Below, piece by piece: positions 1 to 9,956 of a stretch of DNA of 64,000 nucleotides (position 1 is its first letter; each line of letters starts with the position of its first letter). Both the position numbers and the translations under genes were made by a program. The notes under the pieces were generated by a model that worked only from the letters and a program-made list of their open reading frames with translations, did no database searches and was not told where the DNA came from. The DNA comes from Norana najaformis (taxonomy: Eukaryota; Annelida; Clitellata; Crassiclitellata; Hormogastridae): assembly GCA_964023275.1 (NCBI GenBank), contig OZ029914.1:40961924-41025923 (forward strand), given 5' to 3'.

Positions 1-142
1 GTCATATGAAGGTATGTACAATATGTAAAAACAAACCAAAGTTTTAATATCGAAGTTGAACTATCTACGAAATCCATAATAACTAAGAGCTAAAAAACCA
101 AGACTTAACTGACTCAAGTCACGATAATATTGTTCAACGTAG

Positions 143-344
143 GTTCTGAAGTGAACAGTTCGCGTACTGCTTACACGTGTGAGTACAGTGAACTAACGAT
201 CTCGTGCAACAACAATGAACGCATCCACGTTCTAAACGCCAACTACGGTCGTCTTACTAAAGATATTTGTCCCAACAATCAAACGGACAAAAATTGGAGT
301 ACGCAGTGCGTCTCGACCAATTCCACGTCACGCGTCCGAGACGC
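143..344 (+). CDS. SUEL-type lectin domain, first exon (copy 1)
   Basis: This exon encodes the N-terminal two thirds of a galactose/rhamnose-binding (SUEL, Pfam Gal_Lectin) domain, normally an extracellular sugar-binding module. The marks are the cysteine-bearing 'CEYSELTISC', then 'NANYGRLT' (the family's ANYGR motif), and 'QCVSTNS' near the end. The acceptor is the AG at 141-142 (phase 1) and the donor is GTAAGT at 345 (phase 2). The phase fits the second lectin exon at 2245. Paralogous exons lie at 4497 and 27502. No signal-peptide exon lies upstream in the window, so the gene probably starts before base 1. The family is certain from the motifs. Ligand binding is not shown. Confidence 0.82.
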
Positions 345-807
345 GTAAGTCATTCCAGTTTAGCTGTTTTGTACTTGAAGTTTCAGTTAACGTCTGTTAA
401 ACTGCAGAAAGCATTTTTGTCTCAAAGCTATAAGATTAGTCATCTTTCTATTGCTAGATGAAAGTTATTTTGGCCCAAGACTTTAGACGTAATGGCAGTT
501 ACTAGTAAAATAAGGACGGGTTCCGGATCATCTCCCAAACAACGATAGGTATTAAGCCACCTCCAAAACCAGGGCCGGTTCCACTTCATCTTGAAACGAG
601 TGTGTTTATAACTCGTCCTCATTTGGGAGGTGGTCATGAACAACTCCTCGTTTGAAAGATACCTTAGAATCAGTCCTTCTTTGGGAGGTGACCTAGTCCC
701 TATACCTTACTAGCAATCGTTTACCAGTTCAGATAAATGTGCTGTAGAAATGTTAATTTAAATCTGGATAGAACGATCATTCCGTGTGTTGTGTGAATAT
801 GTGAAAA

Positions 808-856
808 TGTATATACATACGTATGTATGTATGTATATATGTATGTATGTATGTGT
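808..856. repeat. (GTAT)n microsatellite
   Basis: Imperfect tetranucleotide run inside the lectin intron. It produces spurious Tyr/His/Thr-rich reading frames on the other strand. Confidence 0.85.
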
Positions 857-1463
857 GCATCTTCGTTGTGTATACTGTATAGTCTATTCCATACGCCCAA
901 CATTTGATCAATAAAATGAAGGATAAATCATAAGGTATGGACGTAATCACTAGGCAACTACTTCAAGGAGGAGGAGGAGAATGAGGAGGAGTAGGAGGTA
1001 ATTTTTCACAGAGAAACAACTTTTTAAAACTATGCATTCCTTTATTCCAAAGATTCAAGGAGAAGACTAAATATCAAAATACTGGGGAAAACGACAATCG
1101 TTACAGTGTATAAAAAGAGATCTGCAAGACTAAAAAACAGTTATTAGCATCCAAAGACAAAGACAGTTTTCACCAAAATGATGCAAAACAGAATGTGATA
1201 TGTTCACCGAACACGTGGAGAAGACGAAGCCGGATTGAGAACAGGAATAATCACAACTGACTAGCTATTCACAATGAGACAGATTCATGAGTGCAGAATC
1301 AGAAAGTCTTCGTCGTCTTTGTAGGCTTCAAATAAGTATTCGACAACGGGCAACTCATAGGCTTGGCTTCCTTAATTAAATGGAGGGTGGCGCGAATAGT
1401 CTCCCCGGTGATCCACGTTGCCCAAAGGGGCCACGGCTATCGAAATATAATATGCATGTATTA

Positions 1464-1575
1464 TGAAACCAGGTTCTTTGGTGTAGAAACATGCATGTAC
1501 ATGCATATATATATATATTATATATACCCGATGAAAACATTTTATAAATGTCTTTGCACCAAAGAACCGGGAGAC
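1464..1575. repeat. hairpin-forming element (MITE-like)
   Basis: The arms 'GGTTCTTTGGTG' and 'CACCAAAGAACC' face each other across about 85 bp of AT-rich sequence containing a TA run. The structure suggests a small inverted-repeat element. No other copy was found in the window. Confidence 0.5.
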
Positions 1576-2244
1576 GTAATATGAATGCTTGCTAGTTGAA
1601 GCTACAATTGACAACAGATGCCATGGCGTAATTGATCAAACAGAGCTTATAGAAACTGAACAAAATGAACTGCATGATGGAAATTGACAGAACTCAACTA
1701 ATGGAAATTAACAGAAATAACCTAACGAAATTGACCAAACTGACTTAATTGAAATTGGCCGAACTGATCTCATGAAATAGACCGATCTGAATTCCTTGAA
1801 ACTGATCGAGTTGCCCTATTGTTCGATGCCTCTTGCATTGTTATAAATGTGTTGTAGAAGGCATAAAACATAAGATTAGTTTCGGCCCAATTTTTAAAGA
1901 TTGCCTGAGATTTGATCACGCATTGAGTTGATTAGACAGTTGCTCAAGTTTCATCTCGTAGTTTTGTCTTTGAGATCAAAATACTGTACTGTATCATCGA
2001 AATTGACCTGTTTATCGAGAAAAGAGCGAAAGATTTGTGTATGTACAAGTGAGGATGGACATTTGTTTAGCAAAAATAGTTTCTGATTATTGATGATTTC
2101 AGTAAAAAGTTGATTTTCTTTAAAAATTACCTTCTCTCTGTCTGTCTGTCTGCATGTCTGTCTGTCCGGTCGGTCGATCGGTCGGTCTGTTCAAGAAGGT
2201 TTTGGATCATATGTATTATCACCATACGCACATAATTTTGACAG

Positions 2245-2351
2245 GTGTTCTGGAAAACAGAATTGTACCGTAGGTGCCTACAACAACGTTTTCGGAGATC
2301 CTTGTTTTCGCACTCCAAAATATCTCAGGGTGGAATTTCATTGTTATTCAA
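2245..2351 (+). CDS. SUEL-type lectin domain, second exon (copy 1)
   Basis: This is the C-terminal third of the lectin domain. It reads 'CSGKQNCTV', then 'NNVFGDPC' (the family's VFGDPC motif), then a closing 'VEFHCYS'. The exon starts after CAG (one base completes the phase-2 codon left by 344) and ends before GTAAGT at 2352 in phase 1. Joined to 143-344 it makes one complete lectin domain. The open frame on the opposite strand here is only a shadow. It is the same size as the exon at 6154, which it closely resembles. Confidence 0.82.
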
Positions 2352-3860
2352 GTAAGTATTTAACTAGCTAACGATGGCGCAGTCAGACTATGAAGCCGAA
2401 TACTAAGTAGACTGCTAAAATAGCTTTTGGCGCAGTTGGGATCGTAATGCACGTAAAACGAATTGCGTGGAGTTTAGATCGTAATGGGCGTGGATTAGAT
2501 CTAAGGGGTGGTGCTTTTATCGTAACGGACGCGGCTAAGATAGAAATGGGTGGAGTTTAAATTGTAATGATTGAGATCAAATTCGTAATCGTAATTCCAA
2601 GATTTCTACAGCGCCCAACGAAAGCCGCGCCGCGGGGACCAGCTTATTCACAGGCGCTGAGTCAAAACAAAATCGATTGGCAAAAGGGTTCGGTTCCGGG
2701 TCAAGATCCAAGAGTCAGACGGAGAGACAGCGTGGCAACTACGGTAGGTGGTGTTTGGAGTTGGAGAGGAGAGACAGATAAGAGGAAGAAGGGGTGTCAG
2801 GATAGGATCTGTGGAAAAGGAATGTTTTGAGTTTGAGTGAAAGGCTGAAGCAGAAATTGCGCGAAGTTTAGATCTAAATGGGCGTGGCTTACATATAGGT
2901 CAACTGGGTGGAATTTAGAGTGGTTGATAGGGAGCTTAGGTCGCAATTTGCGTGGTGGAAAAAGCAACTGGGAGTAATTCGATTGAAAGTTTAGATCATG
3001 AGAATGAGACAGAGTTTAGGTTATAATTGGGGTGCCAGAGATCGAGGTCGGTTTTGATTGAGTTGATTAGTTAATAGGTAGCTTTTGAATATAATTGGTT
3101 TTTAATCAAATCCAGTTTGGATGGACGGGATTAAATTTCGTAGGTTTTACAGGATTAAACACGACAATAAGAAAATTTACTAATAATGATTTAATAATGA
3201 TAACAACAATAATATTGATAACAAAAACATTACTAATAATAGATCAGTAGTATTTTAAATAAAAATTATAGCGGACATCCAACACCTCCTCCACTTTCCT
3301 CTTCGTCGTTGTCGCCGTCTGCTTTGTGAACTTCGCTGAAGTTAATAAGACATTTTATGAATCCATTTAGGCTACCTTTGGCTTACTGATTTATTTGAAA
3401 AATCATACCGGATTTTAACTAGGTTGCTGATCACTAGTTTCTAAAATAATTATACGTTATTTTGTGTAATCTACTTTATAATGATAATGAGTTTTCTGCC
3501 CGAGTGCAGGTCCATTGACTTTTGACCTTCACTACCCGGGGATGAGCTGAGAGAGGTGGTTTCCCGTTACCTTCCTCACAGACGACTGTGGCTGAGCAAC
3601 TTGTCTAAGGTAGCTACGCAGTTGCTTGAGGCATGCGTTAATATATAAGTACGGCTTAGGCAATGCAGGACAAGATCCAATGCAGGACATTATCCCCTAT
3701 GTAACAAGTAACTCATTAAATGTCCATATGCTTCATACACTTGAATTCGGTGTAATATTTACAAAAGAAGACATATCGATTTTCAGCCGATTTTCTACCA
3801 ATTTGTGCAAACGTTACTATTAGTATTCATCCTTTTGTCGTTGTTAAAATTTTTAGCATT
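2352..3860 (+). other. gene-free stretch of diverged repeats
   Basis: No exon is recognised. The part up to about 3140 is homologous to 6261-6540, with short motifs of the type 'TTTAGATCGTAATGGGCGTGG' re-used several times. About 2600-2720 matches dispersed repeats at 4950-5060 and 15965-16045. About 3290-3640 matches 24470-24800. Confidence 0.55.
3478..3640 (-). mobile_element. tRNA-derived SINE, degenerate copy
   Basis: This is the body of the same element seen intact at 7037, 24660 and 30413. It keeps the ATGATAATGAGTT junction and the central part (CTTCCTCACAGACGACTG). It ends before the tRNA-like head, so the A and B boxes are missing. Confidence 0.6.
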
Positions 3861-4067
3861 ATTATCATGGAAGCAAATGTTACTGTAATGGTATTTGCAC
3901 AGTGTCAAGTGTGAAAACTGGAAAATATTCGTCACTGTCACTAATTAAGACCGAAATTTCGAAGTACATCGAGCTTTTACAATAGGTGATAGGTCATCGA
4001 AGAAGCAGGACAATATAACTAATATAATTATATGTCAACATAATATAGGATTCGACACGATAATGTA

Positions 4068-4165
4068 TTGGGTAGCGCGCTTGCTCTTTACTTCAACGTT
4101 TTTGAGTTTGAGCATGTTGACTGGACTCCATGTAACGGTCCTGGATATATTGCTTGCACAAATTT
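4068..4165 (+). other. conserved short reading frame, copy a
   Basis: An open stretch reading 'LGSALALYFNVFEFEHVD' then 'PCNGPG' is also found at 9408 and 27091. The protein-level pattern (FEFEH, PCNGPG, a later Cys) survives base changes. I do not recognise the family. It could be an exon or part of a repeat. Confidence 0.4.
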
Positions 4166-4496
4166 GTTTCTGTCCTCAGATAGTATAATTAGGGGCCGGA
4201 GTCAGCTGGAAAGTTAACGGCAAGTCATGCGACGTGGCCGATTGTCCAGAACCAGAATTGAACCAGTCGTTGTATCACCACCATCATCATCATCGTCATC
4301 GTCATCGTTATCGTCATCCAGGGGGACAAATGTCCTAGCTGAATTATGGCTGCCTATTAACACAGTATATTGTAGAAAAACAAAACCAAGTCAGGGGCAA
4401 ATATTGAAGTTTAGCCAACATATGAATTCCATAATAACTGAGAACTAAAAAGCGAGACTTAACTGACTCAAGTCACGATAATATTGTACAACGTAG

Positions 4497-4701
4497 GTGC
4501 TGGAGAGGACAGTTCGTGTACTACCTACGCGTGTGAGGGAAGTGAACTAACGATCTCGTGCAACGACAATGAATTCATCAACGTTTTAAACGCCAGCTAC
4601 GGTCGTCTTACTGAAGATATTTGCAACGACAATAAGGAAAGACCCTCTCACTGGGATACTCAGTGCGTCTCGAACAATTCCCTGTCACTTGTCGAAACGC
4701 T
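4497..4701 (+). CDS. SUEL-type lectin domain, first exon (copy 2)
   Basis: This paralogue of 143-344 reads 'CEGSELTISC', 'NASYGRLT' and 'QCVSNNSLSLVETL'. The acceptor AG is at 4495-4496 (phase 1) and the donor GTAAGT at 4702 (phase 2). The split Leu codon is completed by the first base of 6154, giving a seamless lectin domain. No stop or frameshift is present, so this copy looks functional. It may be the second lectin module of one gene with copy 1, or the start of a separate tandem gene. Confidence 0.85.
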
Positions 4702-5394
4702 GTAAGTCATTCCAGTTTAGTTGTTTAGTACCTGAAGTTTCAGTTAACGTTTGTTAAACTGCAGACAACACTGTTGTCTCAAAGCTAAAAGATTAGACAT
4801 CTTTCTAGTGCTAAATAATTCTTATTTTGGCTCAAACATTTATACGCAATAGCAGTCAGTAATAAGATAAGGATGGGTTCTAGACCATCTTTCAAACAAG
4901 GACGAGTTCTAAGTCACTCCTCGAACGTGGGCCAGTTCAACTTTACTTCACCGGCGCCCAACGAAAGCAAACGGGGACCAGCTTATTCACAAGCGCTCAG
5001 TCAACAGAAAATAGTTGGGCAAAAGGGTTCAGTTCCAGGTCAAGATCCAAAAGTCAGGCAGAGAGACAGATGGACTATAGAACCGGTTGCATGGTGGCCT
5101 AGCAACAGTTCCTTGCTTTCTAAACCGAGAAAATACCAGAATCTTCGGTAAAAATGAGTCGAGGTTTATCGAAGTTGATGACGACTAATAGGTTCAATTT
5201 CATTCAGTTTTAGATTCATGCAGTCTCTGCGAGAGATCGTGAACTACTGAACTAAGCTGAAACCATTATTTATCATGGACGTACGAATTGCCACGTCTGA
5301 TTTTCAGCTATACATATATATTGCATATTTATTGAAATTGGCATATTATATATATACATATCATTTGGCATGATAATGAGCATGTAAAATGCCA

Positions 5395-5525
5395 AAGCTT
5401 TTGTGAGATAATAGTAATTGTAATCGTAATTGCATATTTATCCAGAAAAAAACATATAGAAACAACTTCTAGAAAACAACTGAGAAGTGCTCCCGACCTG
5501 ATAACCGACCACGACCAAATAGAAT
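5395..5525 (-). mobile_element. LINE 3' tail fragment
   Basis: Read on the minus strand, it gives the C-terminal 'SGALLSCFLE' motif of the LINE ORF2 seen at 30753. A TTAC/ATTACAATTA-type tail follows. The fragment is duplicated at 28250-28375 with the segmental duplication, so it is older than that event. Confidence 0.6.
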
Positions 5526-6153
5526 AGTCTTCAACAGGGCCTGTATATCCATGTATACATATACATGCATATATGAGTGTCTGTATGCATAGGCCCCTAT
5601 ATTTAGATATAATGAATTCCAATGGTGGATTGAACTGCCTTAACGGAAATTGACTGGACATACCCCAATGAAATAGATCGATCTGGGCTCCTTGAAACTG
5701 ATCGAGTTGTTCTATGTATTTTTGATGCCTCGTACTTTGTTGTAGATGTGTTTTAGAAGGCATAAAACTTAAGATTAGATTCTATGCAGTTTTTAAAGGT
5801 AGCCTGAGATTTGATCAGGCCTGCAGCTGATTCGACAGTTGCAATGGTCACGCCGCTGTTCCTTGCTCGTTTGATTTCCCCGTAGTTTTGTTTCTGAGAC
5901 TAAAGACTTTCCTGGTTTCTTGAGAAAAGAGTGAAAGATTTGTGTATGCGTAAATGAAACTGGACATTTGTTTAGGAAAAATTATATCCGGTAATTGATG
6001 ATTTCAGTTAAAAGTTATTTTTCAGTTTTTTGGTCTTTTTTTTCCTGGTGTATGTTTGTATGTCTGTCCGTCCGTATATCTGTCTGTTTGTTTGTCTGTC
6101 TGTCTATGAGATTCTGGATCATATGTATTATCGGCACGTTCACACATTGACAG

Positions 6154-6260
6154 GTGTAATGGAACACAAAATTGTACCGTACTTGCATCCAACAACGTTT
6201 TCGGAGATCCTTGCGTTGGCACTCCAAAATGTCTCATGGTGGAATATGAGTGTTATTCAG
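6154..6260 (+). CDS. SUEL-type lectin domain, second exon (copy 2)
   Basis: It encodes 'CNGTQNCTVLASNNVFGDPC' and 'MVEYECYS', the canonical end of a SUEL domain with its conserved VFGDPC motif and final cysteine. The acceptor is CAG at 6151-6153 and the donor GTAATT at 6261 in phase 1. Phase 1 matches the Ig exon acceptor at 17561 and the TM exon acceptors. It joins 4497-4701 in frame. The corresponding exon is missing from the third copy near 28.7 kb. Confidence 0.87.
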
Positions 6261-6814
6261 GTAATTACTAAACAAAAGATAGACTATGAGGCCGAATAGT
6301 TGACTGCTAAAATAGCTTTGGGTGCAGTTGGGATCGTAATGCACGTGGCTTAGACCAAATTGCGCAGAGTTTAGATCGTAATGGGCGTGGCTTAGATCAA
6401 AGGGGTGGCGATCGAGGTCAATTTAGATTGGGTGGATTAGTTATTAGGAAGAGTTTGGATATAATTGGTTTTTAATCAAATCCAGTTTGGATGGGGCGGG
6501 ATTAAATTCGTAGGTTGTCAGGACTTACATGTGATAATAACAAAATGTACTAATAACAATTTGATTATAATAATAACAATAACGACATTAATAATGATAG
6601 CAAACGTAATGCACGTGGCTTGTGCGAATGTACAATGTAAAAACGTACTAATAAGAATTGGATAAAATAATAGCAGTGACATTAATAATAATTTAATAGT
6701 ATATTAAAAATCGTAATAATTTAATACCAATAATTTAATAATATATTAAGTAATAATAACAACAACAATAACAATAAGTTGGCTAATAATTTTATTGGTA
6801 TTTCGTTGCCCAAA
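6261..6814 (+). other. gene-free, AT-rich intron-like stretch
   Basis: No exon is recognised. It contains TAA/AAT-rich simple sequence (6540-6780) and the TTTAGATCGTAATGGGCG motifs shared with 2440-2560. Confidence 0.55.
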
Positions 6815-7038
6815 TGGTAGTCTTTAAGAAAGAGCAATGCATTCTTCATGGCGATAGATATGCTCCCAAAGAATAGCTCTACGCTACTGAAGCACGTGTT
6901 TGCTCTGAAGGAACGCGTAATTATGTGTTCTTAAGGGATTCTTAATGAGCGCCCTTGTATTCTTAAAGTGTTCTTATGTTCCTAAGATACATCCCTGCGT
7001 TCTTAAATATGTAGTGCGCTTTTAAATATGTAGTGTAC

Positions 7039-7077
<39 letters not shown>

Positions 7078-7390
7078 GTTCTCTGACCGAAGGCAGGTCC
7101 TTTGGCTTTTATGCCATCCGGGGATGAAATGAGTGAAGTGGTATCGCGTTGTCTTCCTCACAGAAAATTCTGGGTGAGCAACTTGTCCAAGGTCGTTATA
7201 CGCAGTAGCTCGAGGCAGATTCGAACCCGCGACCCCCCGTTACGAGGCAAAGACCATACCACTTCACCACAACGTCCCACACATATAGTGCACTGCTTTT
7301 CATTACAACTTACTCTTATGTAATGCACAGAGTAGCGAGTACTGCTTTTACACCTTTCCAGGCCTACAGATCGATGTACAAATTTACAAA
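6815..7390. repeat. segmental duplication, copy of 30186-30745
   Basis: Near-identical stretch ('CTTTAAGAAAGAGCAATGCA' at both starts, 'CCTACAGATCGATGT' at both ends) containing a SINE. It is the continuation of the 3865-5850 duplication. Unrelated sequence separates the two parts in the distal copy. Confidence 0.85.
7037..7290 (-). mobile_element. tRNA-derived SINE with (ATC)n tail
   Basis: On the minus strand the head carries an A-box-like 'TGGTGAAGTGGTATG' and a B box 'GGGTTCGAATC', followed by a conserved body and an (ATC)n tail (the GATGAT run at 7037-7078 on the plus strand). Other copies are at 24660, 30413 and, degenerate, at 3478. All four lie in the same orientation. The Pol III boxes belong to the SINE, not to a working tRNA gene. 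Confidence 0.75.
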
Positions 7391-7679
7391 TTTCATATGT
7401 TTAGTACATAATGCAGCTACACAAGTAGCCAGCTAATAGGATGCTTTTTGACTTAGCGGTTTATGTGGCTGAGCTTAAAGAATTTCTAAATTGTACTGGT
7501 CGGAATACTAGCTGCTCTTGCAGGCAATTTTCTAGAAATTAAGGTTTCAACATCCGCGTATCGGTTTGCGCAGACTACCACCATGAAGTATAATCATTTT
7601 AAATTAGACTCCTTCGTACAGGGCATCTGCGTTCTAGTCCTCCTGCTCTGGAAAATCCCCTTTTGCTCGTCGTTTTTAT

Positions 7680-8340
7680 AGGCCATGAAAACAATTGCAA
7701 ATACTGTCCCGATTTTGAGAAATGTTGCCCTAGCATACTGCCTTTTCAAAATCGCCCTTGTGGAAAGCAACCTGGCAAGCGGCCAAATTACGGATGTCAT
7801 TGCTAACTTCAGGCAGTTATGTGCGGCGTTCCCGAGGATCATCAGGTCCATAGCTGCCAACGATGGTACTCTTCTCTGTACACAAGCAGAAAAGCTGGAG
7901 AACGATCGAGAGAGTAATTCTCTGAGCTCCTTAACCGGCCGCCTGCACTAACTACCATTAAGTTGCAGGAAGGTCTGTAAAGGCGGTGATTCATTCAACT
8001 GGTAACCAGGACATCCCTTCCAAAGCCGAAGTCGCCGGGGTCATCTAGAACACTCAGGAATGGTAAGGCCCCTGGCATTTGCAACATCAAGCCGGAGATG
8101 CTGAAGAAGCTGTACATCTTGCCAGTGTGCCTTTACTGTTGCGACACATGGACAACCAGAGAGGCCCCGAACAGGAAACTAGACAGTTTTTACACGTGGT
8201 GCTTCAGGCGAATCCTCAAGATTCCCTACGTTGACCATGTCACCAATGAAGAGATTTTTATGAAAAGTAACTATACAGTATATTCCAAGGATTTTTCTAA
8301 GTATCATTATGAAAATAGTTTAGATTTCACGGACCCCTGA
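7680..8340 (+). mobile_element. degenerate LINE ORF2 (RTE/Jockey-like) with internal deletion
   Basis: The fragment holds 'RNGKAPG' (the reverse-transcriptase finger motif of non-LTR elements) near 8060. It passes directly to a C-terminal segment, 'YCCDTWTTRE' and 'WCFRRILKIP..DHVTNEEI' (8120-8260). The palm domain with YADD is missing, so the core was deleted. Several frame breaks show it is dead. Confidence 0.7.
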
Positions 8341-8371
8341 AACGCTAACATATAATAACAACAGAAAAAGG

Positions 8372-8425
8372 ATGTATAATAGTAATAGTAATAATAATAA
8401 TAACAATAATAACAACAAGAGTCCC
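8372..8425. repeat. (AAT/AAC)n microsatellite
   Basis: Trinucleotide run giving an Asn-rich spurious frame. Confidence 0.85.
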
Positions 8426-8519
8426 CGCAATGATAATGCAACTGAATTAGTGATAAAAAGAACAATAGGGAAGGAGGGCAATCAGATTAATATATGTAAC
8501 AGAAAACTCAATAATCGTC

Positions 8520-8830
8520 CACATGTATTTCGTTCACTTAATTTTGGTGTATTATTTACAGAGATTGAGTTCGATTGTCAGCAGATTTTCTATGAAGCAC
8601 TTAGGGGTATGTGCATTCGATATTACAAACTTTTAATTTAGGGCAGTTTATGGTGGTATGAGACTGACATGGCTGCTAGGTTAAGCACGTGGCAGCACGT
8701 GACTGCATGTGGTTTATGTATAGTATTGCTTTATAAATGTGCACAGTGGAATCGAGTTTCAGCTTTACTTAGAAACAGTCAGCTGAGGTTTCATGGAATG
8801 ACGTGTAGAACGACGTTTTATATTTGACAA
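8520..8830 (-). repeat. dispersed repeat, inverted copy
   Basis: Shares 'GTTTCAGCTTT' and flanking sequence, in reverse orientation, with 19770-20080 and 25080-25400. No coding content is recognised. It may be a non-autonomous element. Confidence 0.5.
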
Positions 8831-8910
8831 TTTAATTATACACTGTTATAGAATATATTACACAGTATATTAGATAAGCATATCATCTAAGTTCTCAGTC
8901 CTGTTCATTT

Positions 8911-9130
8911 TCAACGAATTTATCCTATGAAAGCCTTCAATACTGCTGCGCTTCTGACTGGGCGCCAGGCCATTTTAAGTTCCCGCATATTAGGAACGGG
9001 GTGGTAACCCAAGATCCTCAGTCATTAATTTTTCAAAGAATTTATCCTACGAGATCCTTCACCACTGCTGCGTTGTTGACAGGGCCATTTTAAGTCCCCG
9101 CATATTATGAACAGGGTAAACCAAGATCCG
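8911..9130. repeat. two tandem units of a dispersed repeat
   Basis: Two neighbouring units share 'GAATTTATCCTA' and 'TTTTAAGT.CCCGCATATTA'. A related fragment lies at 16342-16440. Confidence 0.65.
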
Positions 9131-9407
9131 AAACGGATTGGACCATCCTCTCATAATTCAACTCTGAATACACTAGCATAGGCTAAGGCGCGACGCACTT
9201 CCTAATTTGCCACTCGTGAAGCAAAACAACACTTGAAAAATATAGGCAGGAAATCTTAGCGGGAAACTGTCATGCAACTTGGGTACATGCCGAGCATTTA
9301 ATTGTCAGTGTGCTTTAGGCGACATGGTTTCAATACACGAGCATGCATTTACTTTAAATACACCACTCTTAACAGACTAAGTATATAGTGTGAGACATGG
9401 TAGTATA

Positions 9408-9510
9408 TTGGGTGCCGCGCTTGTTCTGTACTACAACTATTGCGAGTTTGAGCATGCTGAGGGGATTCCGTGTAACGGTCCTGGACATGTTCCTTGCGCA
9501 CACTTGTATC
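9408..9510 (+). other. conserved short reading frame, copy b
   Basis: Reads 'LGAALVLYYNYCEFEHAEG' then 'PCNGPGHVPC'. It matches 4068 and 27091 at protein level with several silent and replacement differences. It sits in an open frame that continues to 9698. Function unknown. Confidence 0.4.
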
Positions 9511-9956
9511 TGTGCACAAATAATATAATTTGGTACCTAGTCCAAGAAGTTAACAAGCATAATTTATCTAGAATATGTAGAGGAACTAACATAGAAGATA
9601 ATATGATACGGTGCCAGTTGAATATTTTGTCAGAAAATATTTTAAAAAGCACTTTTAAAATGTGCATAATTGAGCTGATTTTGGGCTTGTTTTGGTAAGC
9701 CCTGTTAAAAACGTGCGATAGACGCGTATTTCTGTAATACTTTTAGGATTGTAAATACGAGCATATATGCTTATTTCTGCTAAATAAATAAAAGCTATTG
9801 TTTATTAATGTAAAAAATCTGCAAGAAAATGTTTTAACGGTTGACTGCAGGTTTCGACATCAGGAATATTGCAAATTTGACTTTTATCCTTTTTAGATAG
9901 TTTTCTCTGTTATCGCTCGCAACTTAGCTTATTTTTGCATCAATATCTATGGCAGA

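Larger units (their letters stand above)
345..2244 (+). other. intron between lectin exons (copy 1)
   Basis: No coding exon is seen. The stretch holds a GTAT/GTAC microsatellite near 808-856, a purine-rich tract near 966-1000 and a MITE-like hairpin at 1464-1575. From about 1640 it is homologous to the intron of the second copy (about 5600-6150) and to about 28440-28689. Confidence 0.6.
3865..5850. repeat. segmental duplication, copy of 26880-28689
   Basis: The block runs in the same order and orientation as 26880-28689 (for example 'TGGTATTTGCACAGTGTC' at both starts). It includes the lectin exon, its flanks and a LINE tail. The distal copy has lost about 150 bp corresponding to about 4900-5050. 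The homology resumes at 6815-7390 with 30186-30745. Confidence 0.85.

Noticed and set aside
2127..2318. Minus-strand frame conserved with 6015-6227
   Set aside because: Conservation is explained by the plus-strand lectin exon B (VFGDPC) in the same bases; the minus frame is a shadow ending in a Thr/Asp/Arg microsatellite.
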